From Macrothele yani (lineage: Eukaryota > Arthropoda > Arachnida > Araneae > Macrothelidae), in contig CM077002.1 in NCBI GenBank assembly GCA_039090855.1, forward strand, positions 87,858,194 to 87,922,193: a stretch of DNA of 64,000 nucleotides, in the 5' to 3' direction. Positions 54,401 through 64,000 of the stretch are shown one piece after another (positions within the stretch are counted from its first letter, which is position 1; each line of letters begins with the position of its first letter). The position numbers and the translations under genes are program-made. The notes beneath the pieces were generated by a model. The model saw nothing but the letters and a program-made list of their open reading frames with translations. It was not told where the DNA came from and ran no database searches.

Positions 54401-54596
54401 GGCCATAACTCACTACGCTGGCCAAGCGGGTTGGTGAGTGTGGGATAGAATTTCCTCTAATCCCGATGGTATAGTTATACCGCTATTGGCGGTCGTCAGA
54501 GCCCCTTTAGTGGGAACAGGATGCACCATGAGAAGGCGGGGTTGACATTTGTCAAGGAGAGGCTGTGATGTTACGCATCACCTGACCTTACATCCC
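51404..54596 (-). mobile_element. RTE LINE family 1, copy D, full length
   Basis: It has the same 5' end as copy A (GGGATGTAAGG, here at 54596) and a (ATG)n tail at 51404-51422. Coding frames: 54256-53081, 53064-51901 and 51886-51509. The 5' UTR differs from A by an insertion (GCGTAACATC) near 54575. Confidence 0.92.
51509..54256 (-). pseudogene. EN-RT of LINE copy D, three frameshifts
   Basis: The endonuclease is intact in 54256-53081 (IIMGDFNAKIG, GSDHRLVRCKM). A one-base insertion in an A run near 53098 breaks the linker. RT core with AFIDYEKAFDSV and LRFADDVVIFA is open in 53064-51901. A one-base deletion near 51990 (YVYL) and a 2-base insertion near 51551 (RRRPH) break the C-terminal part. 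All three are small indels, so the copy is young. Confidence 0.9.
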
Positions 54597-56316
54597 GATG
54601 ATATATCATCATCATCGTGAACCATTATCAATCCACTGCTGGACGAAGGTCTCCCCAAGTTTCCTCCACAACGGTCTGTCTTGTGCCAGTCTCCTCCATA
54701 TCACCCCTGCATACTTTCGAATTTCATCCACCCATCTCCCATGTGGTCTTCTTCTGGGTCTTTTCCTGTCCCTTGGAATCCAATCGAAAATTTCGGCTGT
54801 CCATCGATGATCTGTCCTTCTGGCAGTGTGTCCAGCCCATTGCCATTTCAGGGATTTAACTCTGATCATGATGTCTTCCACTCTTGTCATTTTTCGGATC
54901 CACGAGTTCCTCTTCTTATCTCTCCTGGTTACACCAAGTATGCACCTCTCCATGCTGCTTTGAGTTGTCTGCAGCCTTTGTATGTCTCTTTTAGTTAAGG
55001 TCCACGTCTCTGCACCATACGTAAGCACTGGAAGGATGCATTGATCAAACACTTTTCTTTTAAGACATAATGGCATATTGCTCTTGAAAATTATGCTGTT
55101 TCTTCCAAAAGCTCTCCAGGCAAGTTTTGTACGCCGATTAATTTCTTCATCAATGTGACCCTCACTTGATATCTGCTGTCCAAGATAAACGTATGTGTCT
55201 GTTATCTCCAGCTTTTCTCCATCAATCGATAAATCTTCATTTCTTGTAAAAGCATTGAACATCACTTTTGTCTTCTGAAAGTTCATTTTTAATCCCACTT
55301 CTTTACTCTTGTCAGCAGGTTCCTGGATCATACTCTGCAGCTCTGATGGGGTAGTTGCAAAAATGACTACGTCATCAGCAAAACGAAGGTGGGTTAGATA
55401 ATCTCCATTACTCTTTATCCCCTTGTTTTCCCAGCTCAGTGACTGAAAAACTCCCTCCAATGTGGCATTAAAGAGCTTCGGAGATATGGTGTCACCTTGT
55501 CTCACTCCCTTTCCAATTTTTACTTGTGTTGTATTTTCAAACTAGCCGATTCTTTGCACTTGCATTTTCATAGATGTTATTAATAATATTAATGTATGCA
55601 TCTTCAATACCGCAGGTTTTCAGAGCCATTGTAACTGCTGATGGTTTCACCGAATCAAAGGCTTTTTCATAATCGATAAAAGCCATGCACAATGGAAGTT
55701 CATATTCCCTTGCTCTTTCAATTAGTTCTCTCAGTACGTGGATATGATCTATTGTGCTGTAGCCACTCCTGAATCCAGCTTGTTCTCTCGGTTGAGCCAT
55801 GTCCAGTGTTACCTTCAAGCGGTGTGAAAGAACTTTAGTGAAGATTTTATAAACTACTGATAGGAGGCTGATAGGTCTGTAGTTTCCGAGATCCTCAATG
55901 TCACCTTTCTTATGTAGCAGGATCATTGTAGCGGTGTTCCAATCCTCAGGAATCTTTCCTTCATTAAGGCATCGAGTGAAAATTTGGGCGAGTACTGTTT
56001 CGATTTCTCCACTTGCTTCTTGTATGATGCCTACAGTAATTCCATCTTCTCCTGGAGCTTTCCCCGCTTCATGTTCTTGATTGCATGTGCAACTTCTGCT
56101 AGAAGGACTGGAGGAACTCTGGTACTGGTATCTTTCATGATGTCTGGAGTGCATGTATCATCCCTTTCATATAATTTGGAGTAGAAATCTTTCCCTCTTG
56201 TCAAAATTTTGCCTCTATTTCTTGTTACAGAACCATCTTCTTTTCTCAGTGCCATAATCTGTTTTCTTCCCTTACTGAGATGTCCCTTTGCTATCTTTAG
56301 GCTTTGGTTGTTTTCA
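54597..56316 (-). mobile_element. RTE LINE family 1, copy E, 5'-truncated
   Basis: It runs from IENNQSLKIAKGHLSKGRKQ (about 56310) to an (ATG)n tail at about 54597-54615. Copy D's 5' end abuts this tail. Truncation at 56316 meets an AT run that is the tail of copy F. Confidence 0.9.
54612..56316 (-). pseudogene. RT of LINE copy E
   Basis: Frames: 56336-56031, 56154-55537 and 55505-54612. Frame breaks: loss of one base in the GGGGAAAA run near 56060, the same change as in copy B, and an insertion plus stop near 55540 (AKNRLV). LRFADDVVIFA and the C-terminal region are intact in the last frame. Confidence 0.88.
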
Positions 56317-56733
56317 AATATATATATAATTGTCAACCATGATCAATTCACTGCTGGATGAACGTCTTCCCAAGTTTCTTCCACAATTGGGTCTTGAGCC
56401 TGTCTCTTCCATGTTACTCTGGCATGCTTTCAAATTTCATCCATCTATGTCCCATGTGGTCTTCTCTTGGGTCTTCTTCTGTCCCTTGAAATCCAGTCTA
56501 AAATTTCAGTTGTCCATCGGTGGTCCTTTCTTCTATCAACATGTCCTGCCCAATGCCATTTCAGGGATTTTGCTCTGATCGTGATGTCTTCCACTTTTGT
56601 CATTTTCCTTATTCACAAGTTCTTTTTTTCTTTCCTGGTTACACCAAGCATGCATCTCTGCAAGCTTCTTTCAGTTATTTGCCACCTTTGTATGCCTTTT
56701 TTAGTTAAGGTCTCCATCTCTGCTCCATACATA

Positions 56734-58281
56734 CACTGGTGTGCAAAAATTAAATGACGAAGAGGAGAAATTAGCATAACAGTGGAACGAGCAGCCGGAA
56801 TGGACCGAAAGACCACTCAGGAGATAGACTAGGGTCCGGTACGGTAGGGCATGCACATATATGCAGCATGACCTTATGGGGGGTGGTGTCAGAAGGGTAT
56901 AAAGCCCACGAGCGGTGTACGCTCAGCAATTCGGTGAAAGCTACTGCACGGTGTACATCGGTTTGAACGACGTCAAGTTGCTGCTACCGTGTGATATGGC
57001 CAATAGGCAATCCAGTAGACAACATCTGGATGACTTTACCCGAGTTCACGTCATTGGGAAGAAGGTCAAAGTGTGACTAGTGTGGCCGAGGAGTTCGGGA
57101 TCGCTCACAGTATCGTTTCATGAGCTTGGAGAGCATTTCAAACGACAGGAACAACTGTCCGAGAGCTTAGGAGTGGTCGTCCACGAGCAACCACGGCGGC
57201 GGAGGACCAGTATATTGTCCTACAGGCGAGAAGAGACAGACGGCAGACAGCAGGAGAAATCGCAAGGCACATGCAACAGACAACTGGACGTCCGTTATCG
57301 CGTTTTACTGTTTCCAGCAAGCTGCACAAAAATCATCTGTTTGCACGATGACCAGTACGGTGTGTGCCATTAACGCCTGCTCATCGGAGATGGTGGTTTC
57401 TGTGGTGCCAGGAACACAAGAACTGGACACATCAGCAATGGGGTCGAGTTCTCTTTACGGATGAGAGCCGATTTAGTCTGACGAGCGATTCTGGACGTAT
57501 GCACATCTCGAGAGAGCAGGGAACACGCAATCACACCTCCAACATAATCGAAAGGGACCGGTTTAGAGGTGGCGGAGTTCTCGTTTGGGTGCGGTATCAT
57601 GCTTGGTATCCATACTGACCTCCACATCTTCCAAGGAGGTTCAGTCACTGGTGTCCGCTATTGTACCGAGGTTTTTCTGCCTCACGTGCGTCTGTTTAGA
57701 GGTGCTGTGGGTCCTGAGTTCCTCTTCATGAATGACAACGCTACACCTCATCGTACAGTGGCTGTCGCAGAGCTGTTGGAGAGTGAAGATATTCAACGCA
57801 TGGATTGACCCGCAAGGTCCGCGGACCTAAATTCAATCGAACACGTGTGGGACCTTTTCGGGAGACGCTTGGCAGCATGTCACTAGCCGCCAGCAACGAT
57901 TCCGCAGCTGTGATTGGCGCTACAAGAGAAATGGGCCACGATGCCTCAACATCTCTTTGACAACCTTGTCCTCAGCATCGACAGACGTTGTAAATCCTGC
58001 AACGCAGTCAGGGGTGATCTTATCCCCTACTAAAGACTGGATTTTTCTTGGCAGCCGCCTGTCACATGGACGTTTCTGTCTTCTGTCCAGTTGTGCTGGA
58101 AGCTACCTTTTCACTAAAGTGCCTTTGTATGCTTTGGATTCCTTGTTTGGACGGTTTTGCTCATCTTTCCCATATTCTTACATCTTGAGGATCTTATGGT
58201 ATGATTCGAGTCGATGTGAAGCACTTCTGTATGACGTTACATTCGAAAAACCTTCTCATCCTTAATTTTTGCACGCCAGTG
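56734..58281 (+). mobile_element. Tc1-like transposon inside LINE copy F
   Basis: Ends CACTGGTGTGCAAAAATTAA (from 56734) and, inward from 58281, CACTGGCGTGCAAAAATTAA differ by one base; TA lies on both sides (56732-56733, 58282-58283). Length is 1.55 kb. Confidence 0.93.
56990..57955 (+). pseudogene. Tc1-type DD34E transposase, degenerate
   Basis: N-terminal HTH pieces occur in shifting frames (TTAEDQYIVL-like at about 57200, GEIARHMQQTTGR at about 57255). Catalytic pieces: GRVLFTDESRFSLTSDSGRM (first Asp), FLFMNDNATPHRTVAVAELL (second Asp), ARSADLNSIEHVWDLF (Glu), with 34 residues between second Asp and Glu. Breaks: stops or shifts near 57075, 57350, 57600 and 57808 (TGA before the last motif). 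The family SPDLNPIEHLW is here SADLNSIEHVW. Remaining DNA to 58281 is the 3' UTR. Confidence 0.82.
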
Positions 58282-58570
58282 TAAGAACTGGAAGCATGAA
58301 TTGATTAAACACTTTTCTTTTAAGACATAATGGCATGTTGCTCTTGAAAATAGTACTGTTTCTTCCAAAAGCTCTCCACCCAAGTTTTATACGCTGATTA
58401 ATTTCATCATCAACGTAACCCTTGCTTGATATCTGTTGTTCAAGGTAAATGAAGTACAAATTACATTTTACAATAATTAAAAATAATTTTATATTCTCTA
58501 ATAACTATTTTGGCATGGTTGAAGTGGTTAACGTATGAGACACAGACACTTGGGTAGGTAGGAGTACCAG

Positions 58571-58660
58571 AAACTTTCATATTAGAGATGAATCTGTGTC
58601 AGTCTGTCTAGTCACTTAGACAGACAGATTGATGCACATTCATCTCTAATATGAAAGTTT
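58571..58660. repeat. Near-perfect 90-bp hairpin
   Basis: AAACTTTCATATTAGAGATG at 58571 pairs with CATCTCTAATATGAAAGTTT at 58641-58660; pairing continues with a few mismatches to TCTGTCTA / TAGACAGA around a short loop at about 58612-58616. It may be a tiny foldback or MITE. 58661-59039 is AT-rich without a gene. Confidence 0.85.
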
Positions 58661-59039
58661 AGCAAATACTAATCGTGTTCATGTTGTATTTAAATGCAAG
58701 GAAATAAGATCAATGGACATATTTAAATAAAATACAGTATTTATTGATTCAATACAGATAGCCTAATTATATTAATGTCATTACATGATTGTGTTAATGT
58801 GTCTCGACTTATTTACAACATTGCTCATATTCTTGCTTTGTAAATAAAATAATTTCTACCAGAAAAACGATTTAACTTTTAAAGTAAATAAATACCCATT
58901 TTAGAAAACTTAAACTGTTAAACACTGTGTTAAAATTCTTACATAAATAACAAATTCTTACCATTAGAAATGAACTGTGGAATAAACAAAAGCCAAATAA
59001 CAATACTTTAAAGAAACATGACTATGACTCACCCAACCC

Positions 59040-61621
59040 TTAAATGCCCAATGAAATTTTCCTGGCCTTTGCATTTGCAAAAGTTGTTATTATATCTTTA
59101 AAGTCCAATTTCTTAGCTTCTTCATTTTCTATTGAGAGTATGGCAAGTGCATTGAGTCGATCTTCTGTCAGAGATGACCTAAGATAAGTTTTAATAAGCT
59201 TAAGCTTACTGAAACTTTGCTCGGCGCTGGCCACCATTACTGGAATAGTCAGTAATATACGAAGAGCGATTCACAGGTTTGTAAATAGATCCTTCTGATC
59301 AGTGCTTTTTATAAGTTTCAATATCTGAAAGAGATGTTGGCTTTTTCTTTACATCAAGAATGGATTCTACATGAAGCAGCTCATGGTATATCTCGTTGCC
59401 GTCTATGTTACTTACAACTTTATCTGTAAGATGATTTTAGAGTTCTTTACAACATTTCTGAAGTTCGTCTTTTGTGGGAAGATGGTTTAAGTCATACAAA
59501 AAAACCTCACTTCATGTGGTGTTTGGTTAGTTGAGAAGAATGTTCCTTCATTGACAGGTTAATAGTTTATCTACTAGGGGGTGGAAGACATCTCTTTTAA
59601 AAGTTTCTTCAGGAGAGGCTGAAATCTCATCATGACCTTCATAAGAACGACTTCTTGTCTTAGTCCAGAGTCATTTGTTTGGAAATACAAGATCTATCTC
59701 CAGTTCTTCAGTGATTCCTATAGTTGCTGTAATTGAATCAATCAACCCCTTTTCACAAAAGGTTTTCAAGAAATCCAAACATTTTTGAAGCTGGTTCATT
59801 ACTAAGGGAATATCTGCCAGTTTTCCTTGAACGGTTTTGCTTCCTAAGTTCAAACAACAGATCATGCCAAACTATTAGGCAAATGAGAAAAGAAAGATCC
59901 TCCATATGGTTAATAAGTGATTGAGCCTCAGATGCAATAGTCGGATCATTTACATTCTCACCCAACTGTTTCAATGCATTTCGGATTTCAGCATACTGAT
60001 AGCAAACAGCTTGGGCAGAGTTTATCCTTCCTTCCCAGCGTGTTTCACGTGCTTGTTTCAAAGAAAGAGTTGTCACATGTTGACTGATTAAACACCAACG
60101 CTTGGTCGATCTGGCAAATATTGTATATAGACACTGGAGAACACCAAAAAGTGATCTCGACTTCACTGATGTTTTAGCGCCATTAGCAACCATTAAGTTT
60201 AGACTGTGGCAACCACAAGGAGTGAAAACTGCTCAAGAAAAGTCTTCCAGAACTCGTGCTGGTATGCCTTTATGGATCCCTGTGATCTATAAGCCATTGT
60301 CGTACCCTCGACCCCTGCAGTCATTCATGTTTAAGCCACATTCCTTAATCTTCTTGAACATCAAGTGAGTGAAAGCTTGATCTGTCAACCCATCAGCAAT
60401 GTTGTAGCCAATAAAGCTTTCCTCAACTGTTATTTCTCCGTCAACATCATCATCTTCATGGACATAACGAGTAGTAAATGAGGTTTGCTCTTTGTGGCTG
60501 ATGTCAGGTGTACAGTCCATAATGATGGAAAAGTACTTTGACTGTTTTATTTTTTTAATGATTGCTTGCTTTACTGCTTTGGCCAGAAGACAAATGAGCT
60601 CATTTTGGATGGAGACGTTCAACATATGAACGTGCGTTTTAGGCTCAGCCTTTTTATATACGTCGTAGGTGTTCCATCATTATGTTGTTGAACTTTCCTG
60701 AAAGCTGAACTAACCCAAGAAAGTTTCCATTGTTTTTTGTAAATAATTTTGTAGAATTGCCACGAAATGCAATATTATTTTCTGCCAAATATAATGTTAT
60801 TGCAACCACATGCTGTTATACCTCCTGCTGCCGTTCCACTTCAGTGCGAATTTGAGCCGTTAGCTCATGATTTATGGAAATACCTCCTCTAAGACAAGAT
60901 TCAGCTTCAACCCACTGCTTCATACACTTAAAGTGCTTTGGGCTTTTTGTGAGATCGAAGTCGATCTGCAATATGTTTCCAATCGCTGTGGCCTGATTTT
61001 TGTCTGAACTGGTATTTTGAAAGAGGATCAAAAAGACGACAGCAAAAGTAAAATGGCAAATCAACACTTATCAAATAAACTAACCAGCGTCTTTTTATTT
61101 TTTCTCCATTTTCCGACAACAGTATTGAAAGTCATTTGAAAAATGTTTTTGAGCAGTTTTGGGACACCCATTATCTGTTTTTAAAAGTGTAGCAGGTCCT
61201 TTGAGAAACAGTTCATCTCACTGCTCTTTTTTAAAGCACTCAGGCAAAGTTGAGGGGTCATCTGAAAGTAAAATAATGTTATCACCATCTCCCGGGATTA
61301 AAGGTTGAGGATTAGACCTACTTTGTAAATGTAAATCAGACCCAGATATGTTAAGACCCAGCTAGCACTAGGCCCAGCAGATTTTGCTATTTTATCTACA
61401 CAATCAGAATCAGGTGCCACAACAGATTGCTCTGTTTGTTCTGACTTTTTGTAAGAATTTATAGAATCAAATGGCTTTGTTAAAACTGTTTCATAATGGA
61501 CTATAGTAAAGCTGCTTTCATCTTCAGTTAATGCAAATGTTCCTGGAATACTCACTGCTGATTCCTGTTTATCCACAGCTGCTGAAGTTGAAGCAGAAAA
61601 GTAATTCATTAGTTTTGGCAC
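59040..61621 (-). pseudogene. hAT transposase of the ZMYM1/DUF4371 type
   Basis: From MPKLMNYFSASTSAAVDKQE (61621) the minus strand carries, with frameshifts: SASWVLTYLG, a TTF-type zinc-finger region (SDWKHIADRLRSHKKPKAL, 61010-60930), a DUF4371 start (LLAKAVKQAIIKKIKQSKYF), SIIMDCTPDISHKEQTSFTT with the first catalytic Asp, GLNMNDCRGRGYDNGL with the second, SLKQARETRWEGRINSAQAV, and the hAT dimerisation end AEQSFSKLKLIKTYLRSSLT with LNALAILSIENE. About 860 codons in total, normal for the group. Frame breaks lie near 60200-60290, 60640-60810, 61070-61290, 59660 and 59240. Terminal repeats were not found. It is a different family from the hAT at 741-3358. 61622-62050 shows no gene. Confidence 0.85.
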
Positions 61622-62049
61622 TTTTTAAAGTAGAGTTTCATGCATTGCCTTTTCTTTAACTAGTTTGCACCTTTGTGCACTGGATAGTTTTTATACATGT
61701 TATTTAAAAAAAAATAATAAGGTTTAATCCACACAACAATATCAATTTCAGATGCACCACTTTAAATTACCAGAACAACACAAGTGAACAAAAACACAAG
61801 ACTGTTCTAGAAAAAAATCACTAAACTGAAACTGAGTAAAGCAAACAATACCACGGTGTAGGTTCCACCAACCTGTCACTGTCTCGTCTGTGCCTGTCGT
61901 GGTGGAGACAAGCATTTAGCGACACAGGAAAATTGGTGATCACCAATTCCCTTCCCGATGCTCTCACGATTGCAAAACTGTTTGTTAAGAGCTGACAGAT
62001 GGGTAATTCTGCTATTTGGGAAAAGCCCATTGGAGGAGCGAAATGCCAC

Positions 62050-64000
62050 CCTTAACAATTTTATCCCACCCCAGGTTTTACATCCTACAGCATTTCTCTT
62101 GTTACTAAATAATTTGCGGGCGATCTTAGTGAGAGATGAGTTTGCCTCCTCAGGGTGCTTCGTGGGAAAAATGGCACACACAACAGCAACTAGGATCTCT
62201 GTAAAATTTGGAGAGGTGCCAGCTAGTTCTGTGTGATATTGGCAAAAAGACCCCAACTCACTGGGTTTTGTTCCAGGACCCTTAGGTTGAATGATCAGCT
62301 AGAACCATCAGCTGTGGGCTAATCTCCCACACTAATGTACTTACCTTATTAAAAATACACAAAGATACAATTATCTAGACTCAAGTGTGGGATATGGTGG
62401 ACCTACCACACTTGAGAAGGATGGTCCACCATGGAATCGACCTGAAACTGGAAAAAGGCGAATCAGAAAGAGATATCGGCTGAGTGAGTGTAAGATTGAT
62501 GTATGGTGTACTAGAGGTATAAATGGCAAGATGAATGAGGTGATTGAAGAGATGAATAAGTATAGATTGGATGTGCTGTGTGTAAGTGAAACCAAAAAGA
62601 AGGAAATTGGGATAGAAGAAGTGAATGGAATGGTGAGTGTGTGGTCTGGCATATTGGATAATGTGAGAGGACAGGCTGGTGTAGGTGTGATTTTTAAGTG
62701 AAAAGATGAAGAACCACTTGATTCATTATAGCTGCTTAAGTGAGATAATTTTTTGGATTCATTTGAAAGTGAAACTTCAGACAATAGTTGTAGTGTATGC
62801 TCCTTGTGGCTCAGTGAACTCTGCATTGAGAATGGTTTGTGTATATCTAATACGTTTTTCAACCACAAGTATACCCACACATATACTTGGGAAAATCGTA
62901 CACTGTGTGATAGCTTTTTTTGTCTATGATCAGCATCTGAAACACTTAGTTGTTGACACTCATGTGATGAGAAGTGTGGATGTTGGTTCTGATCATTACT
63001 TGGTAGTGTCACGAGCAAACCTGAATGTTGGTTGAAGGAAAAGTAATAGGAAGAGGCCCAGGATGAAAAGAATAAAGGTTGAAAGGCTCCCTGAGAATCA
63101 CCAGCATTATTCTGACTTACTCAGAGAACAACTTAAGGAGCTGAAGTCTTGTGAGAGGTATGTAGAAAAGAAGGGGGAATGCTTTAAGAACTGTGTTGTC
63201 ACTGCTGCTGAAGAGGTCTGTGGCACCACAATAGTGGGCAACAATAGTGGTGATGCTTGTTGAAATAGTGAGATTGAAGAGACAATAAAGAGAAAGAAGG
63301 AAGCTTATTAATTTGGGGATGTTGCAAGATAGTTTCTGGTGATGAATATTGCTGTAAGAAGTGTGAAGTCTTGTGAGCTGCTAAGTTAATTTGCCAGAGT
63401 AAGGCAAAAGATAGGAAAGAGATGGTGGAAAGGCATGAATTGGCTTTTTGAAAAGACAGGAAGACTTTCTGGAAGTACACGAGACTCAGGAAAAATAGGG
63501 GAAACAAAGTTATGAGCTGTGCAAAGAATAGAATTGGGGAAATGATATGGGAGCTCAATGAGTTAAGTGAAAGAAGGGGTGAATACTTCTGTGAGTTATT
63601 AGATCAAGAAAGCAAAGCTGATTCTGAGGCAGAAGCAGATGATGTCACAATGAGGGATGGAAGCACAGGAGGGATCTCAAGAGAAGAGGTGTGTAAAGTT
63701 CTAAAATCTCTTCAGAATGGTAAGGCTCCAGGAGTTGATGGCATAACTGCTGAGATGTCAAAATATGGTGCTGACTCTGTAATTGACTGGTTAACTGAAA
63801 TTTACCAGTTGTACTGGGAGTTATGAATGGTCTCTCGGGATTGGAAGGATGCTATCATTGTTCCCTTGTGTAAGTGAAAAGGTAATCAGACTGACTGCAA
63901 GAACTATTGTGATATTAGTCTATTGAGTGTGCCAGGGAAAGTGTTGGTAAGGTTGTTATTGAAAAAATATGGGGTCTTACATCAGAGAAAGTGTTGGATG
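62050..64000 (+). mobile_element. RTE-like LINE family 2, copy J, continues past the window
   Basis: The 5' UTR (from before 62215) matches the reverse of 27990-27655, including TGGCAAAAAGACC and GACTCAAGTGTGGGATATGG. Coding continues to the window end at GAGAAAGTGTTGGATG, which in copy I lies just before the first RT motifs. Left limit is uncertain because copy I is shorter at this end. Confidence 0.82.
62498..63820 (+). pseudogene. Endonuclease and linker of LINE copy J
   Basis: EN part: EEMNKYRLDVLCVSETKKKE and ILDNVRGQAGVGVIF, then a frameshift near 62695. The GDFNA block is deleted between VVYAPCGS and VNSALRMVCVYL, then FVYDQHLKHLVVDTHVMRSV and DVGSDHYLVVSR. Linker: RIKVERLPENHQHYSDLLRE, a stop at GDAC where copy I has GDAWWNSE, and EVL-stop-AAKLICQ as in copy I. 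RT side: STGGISREEVCKVLKSLQNG, KAPGVDGITAEMSKYGADSV. Because copies I and J share the EVL lesion, they come from one subfamily. Confidence 0.8.

Larger units (their letters stand above)
56329..58459 (-). mobile_element. RTE LINE, diverged older copy F, split by a Tc1
   Basis: 56329-56733 matches the 3' end of family 1 at clearly lower identity, with an AT tail instead of (ATG)n. 58282-58459 carries the preceding codons (EQQISSKGYVDDEINQRIKL, MPLCLKRKVFNQFMLPVL). CCATACA at the left junction and TAAGAACTGGAAG at the right rejoin as family-1 CCATACGTAAGCACTGGAAG, so one LINE is split by the insertion between. Confidence 0.85.

Overview
This window is repeat-dominated, intergenic-type DNA from an animal, most likely an invertebrate. 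The basis is the mix of element families: P/THAP, hAT of the ZMYM/DUF4371 type, Tc1/mariner of several lineages, pogo/Tigger, piggyBac, RTE-like LINEs, a Penelope-like element and tRNA-derived SINEs. I recognise no host protein-coding gene and no bacterial or organellar feature. The species cannot be named from sequence alone.

Layout. 1-5096: a P-element (THAP) transposase pseudogene on the minus strand. It is split by an internally deleted hAT (741-3358, 8-bp target duplication), which itself holds a DD36E Tc1/mariner (845-2062). 5390-19895: one RTE-like LINE copy (family 2) blown apart by three later insertions: a 12-kb segment with CAGGGCTCACAA inverted ends (5824-17889), a 1.06-kb segment with 10-bp direct repeats (18120-19177) and a SINE with an 11-bp duplication (19210-19534). 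The 12-kb segment holds three satellite-like arrays with about 140-155-bp period, a pogo/Tigger pseudogene, and a Penelope-like element with an intact 806-codon RT/GIY-YIG frame and tandem pLTRs carrying hammerhead-ribozyme-like motifs.

19900-32900: AT-rich DNA with two copies of a dispersed repeat, a 762-bp foldback with hammerhead-like motifs, a decayed transposase-like gene, and a second family-2 LINE (about 23826-27990) interrupted by a mariner; then a 315-bp duplicated unit and a SINE. 32932-35545: a piggyBac pseudogene between TTAA-type sites. 36024-36690: a Tigger/jerky-like remnant. 37541-40717: a full-length RTE LINE (family 1) with an intact 986-codon EN-RT frame and a perfect 12-bp target duplication, the youngest-looking insertion here. 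43500-47060: another satellite-like array split by a 5'-truncated family-1 copy that begins with a 61-bp hairpin.

50300-64000: a Tc1 deletion derivative reduced to its DNA-binding domain; a head-to-tail train of four family-1 LINE copies, each seated in the 3' tail of the previous one, the oldest split by a Tc1; a DUF4371-type hAT pseudogene; and a third large family-2 LINE running off the window.

The genes do not form a pathway. Only the RTE frame at 37740-40700 and the Penelope frame at 14528-16948 look able to encode full-length proteins. The most unusual structures are the CTCF-like motif repeated 13 times at about 152-bp spacing (7832-9671), the hammerhead-like motifs in the foldback, and the paired TCAAGGTCA sites conserved in the dispersed repeat.
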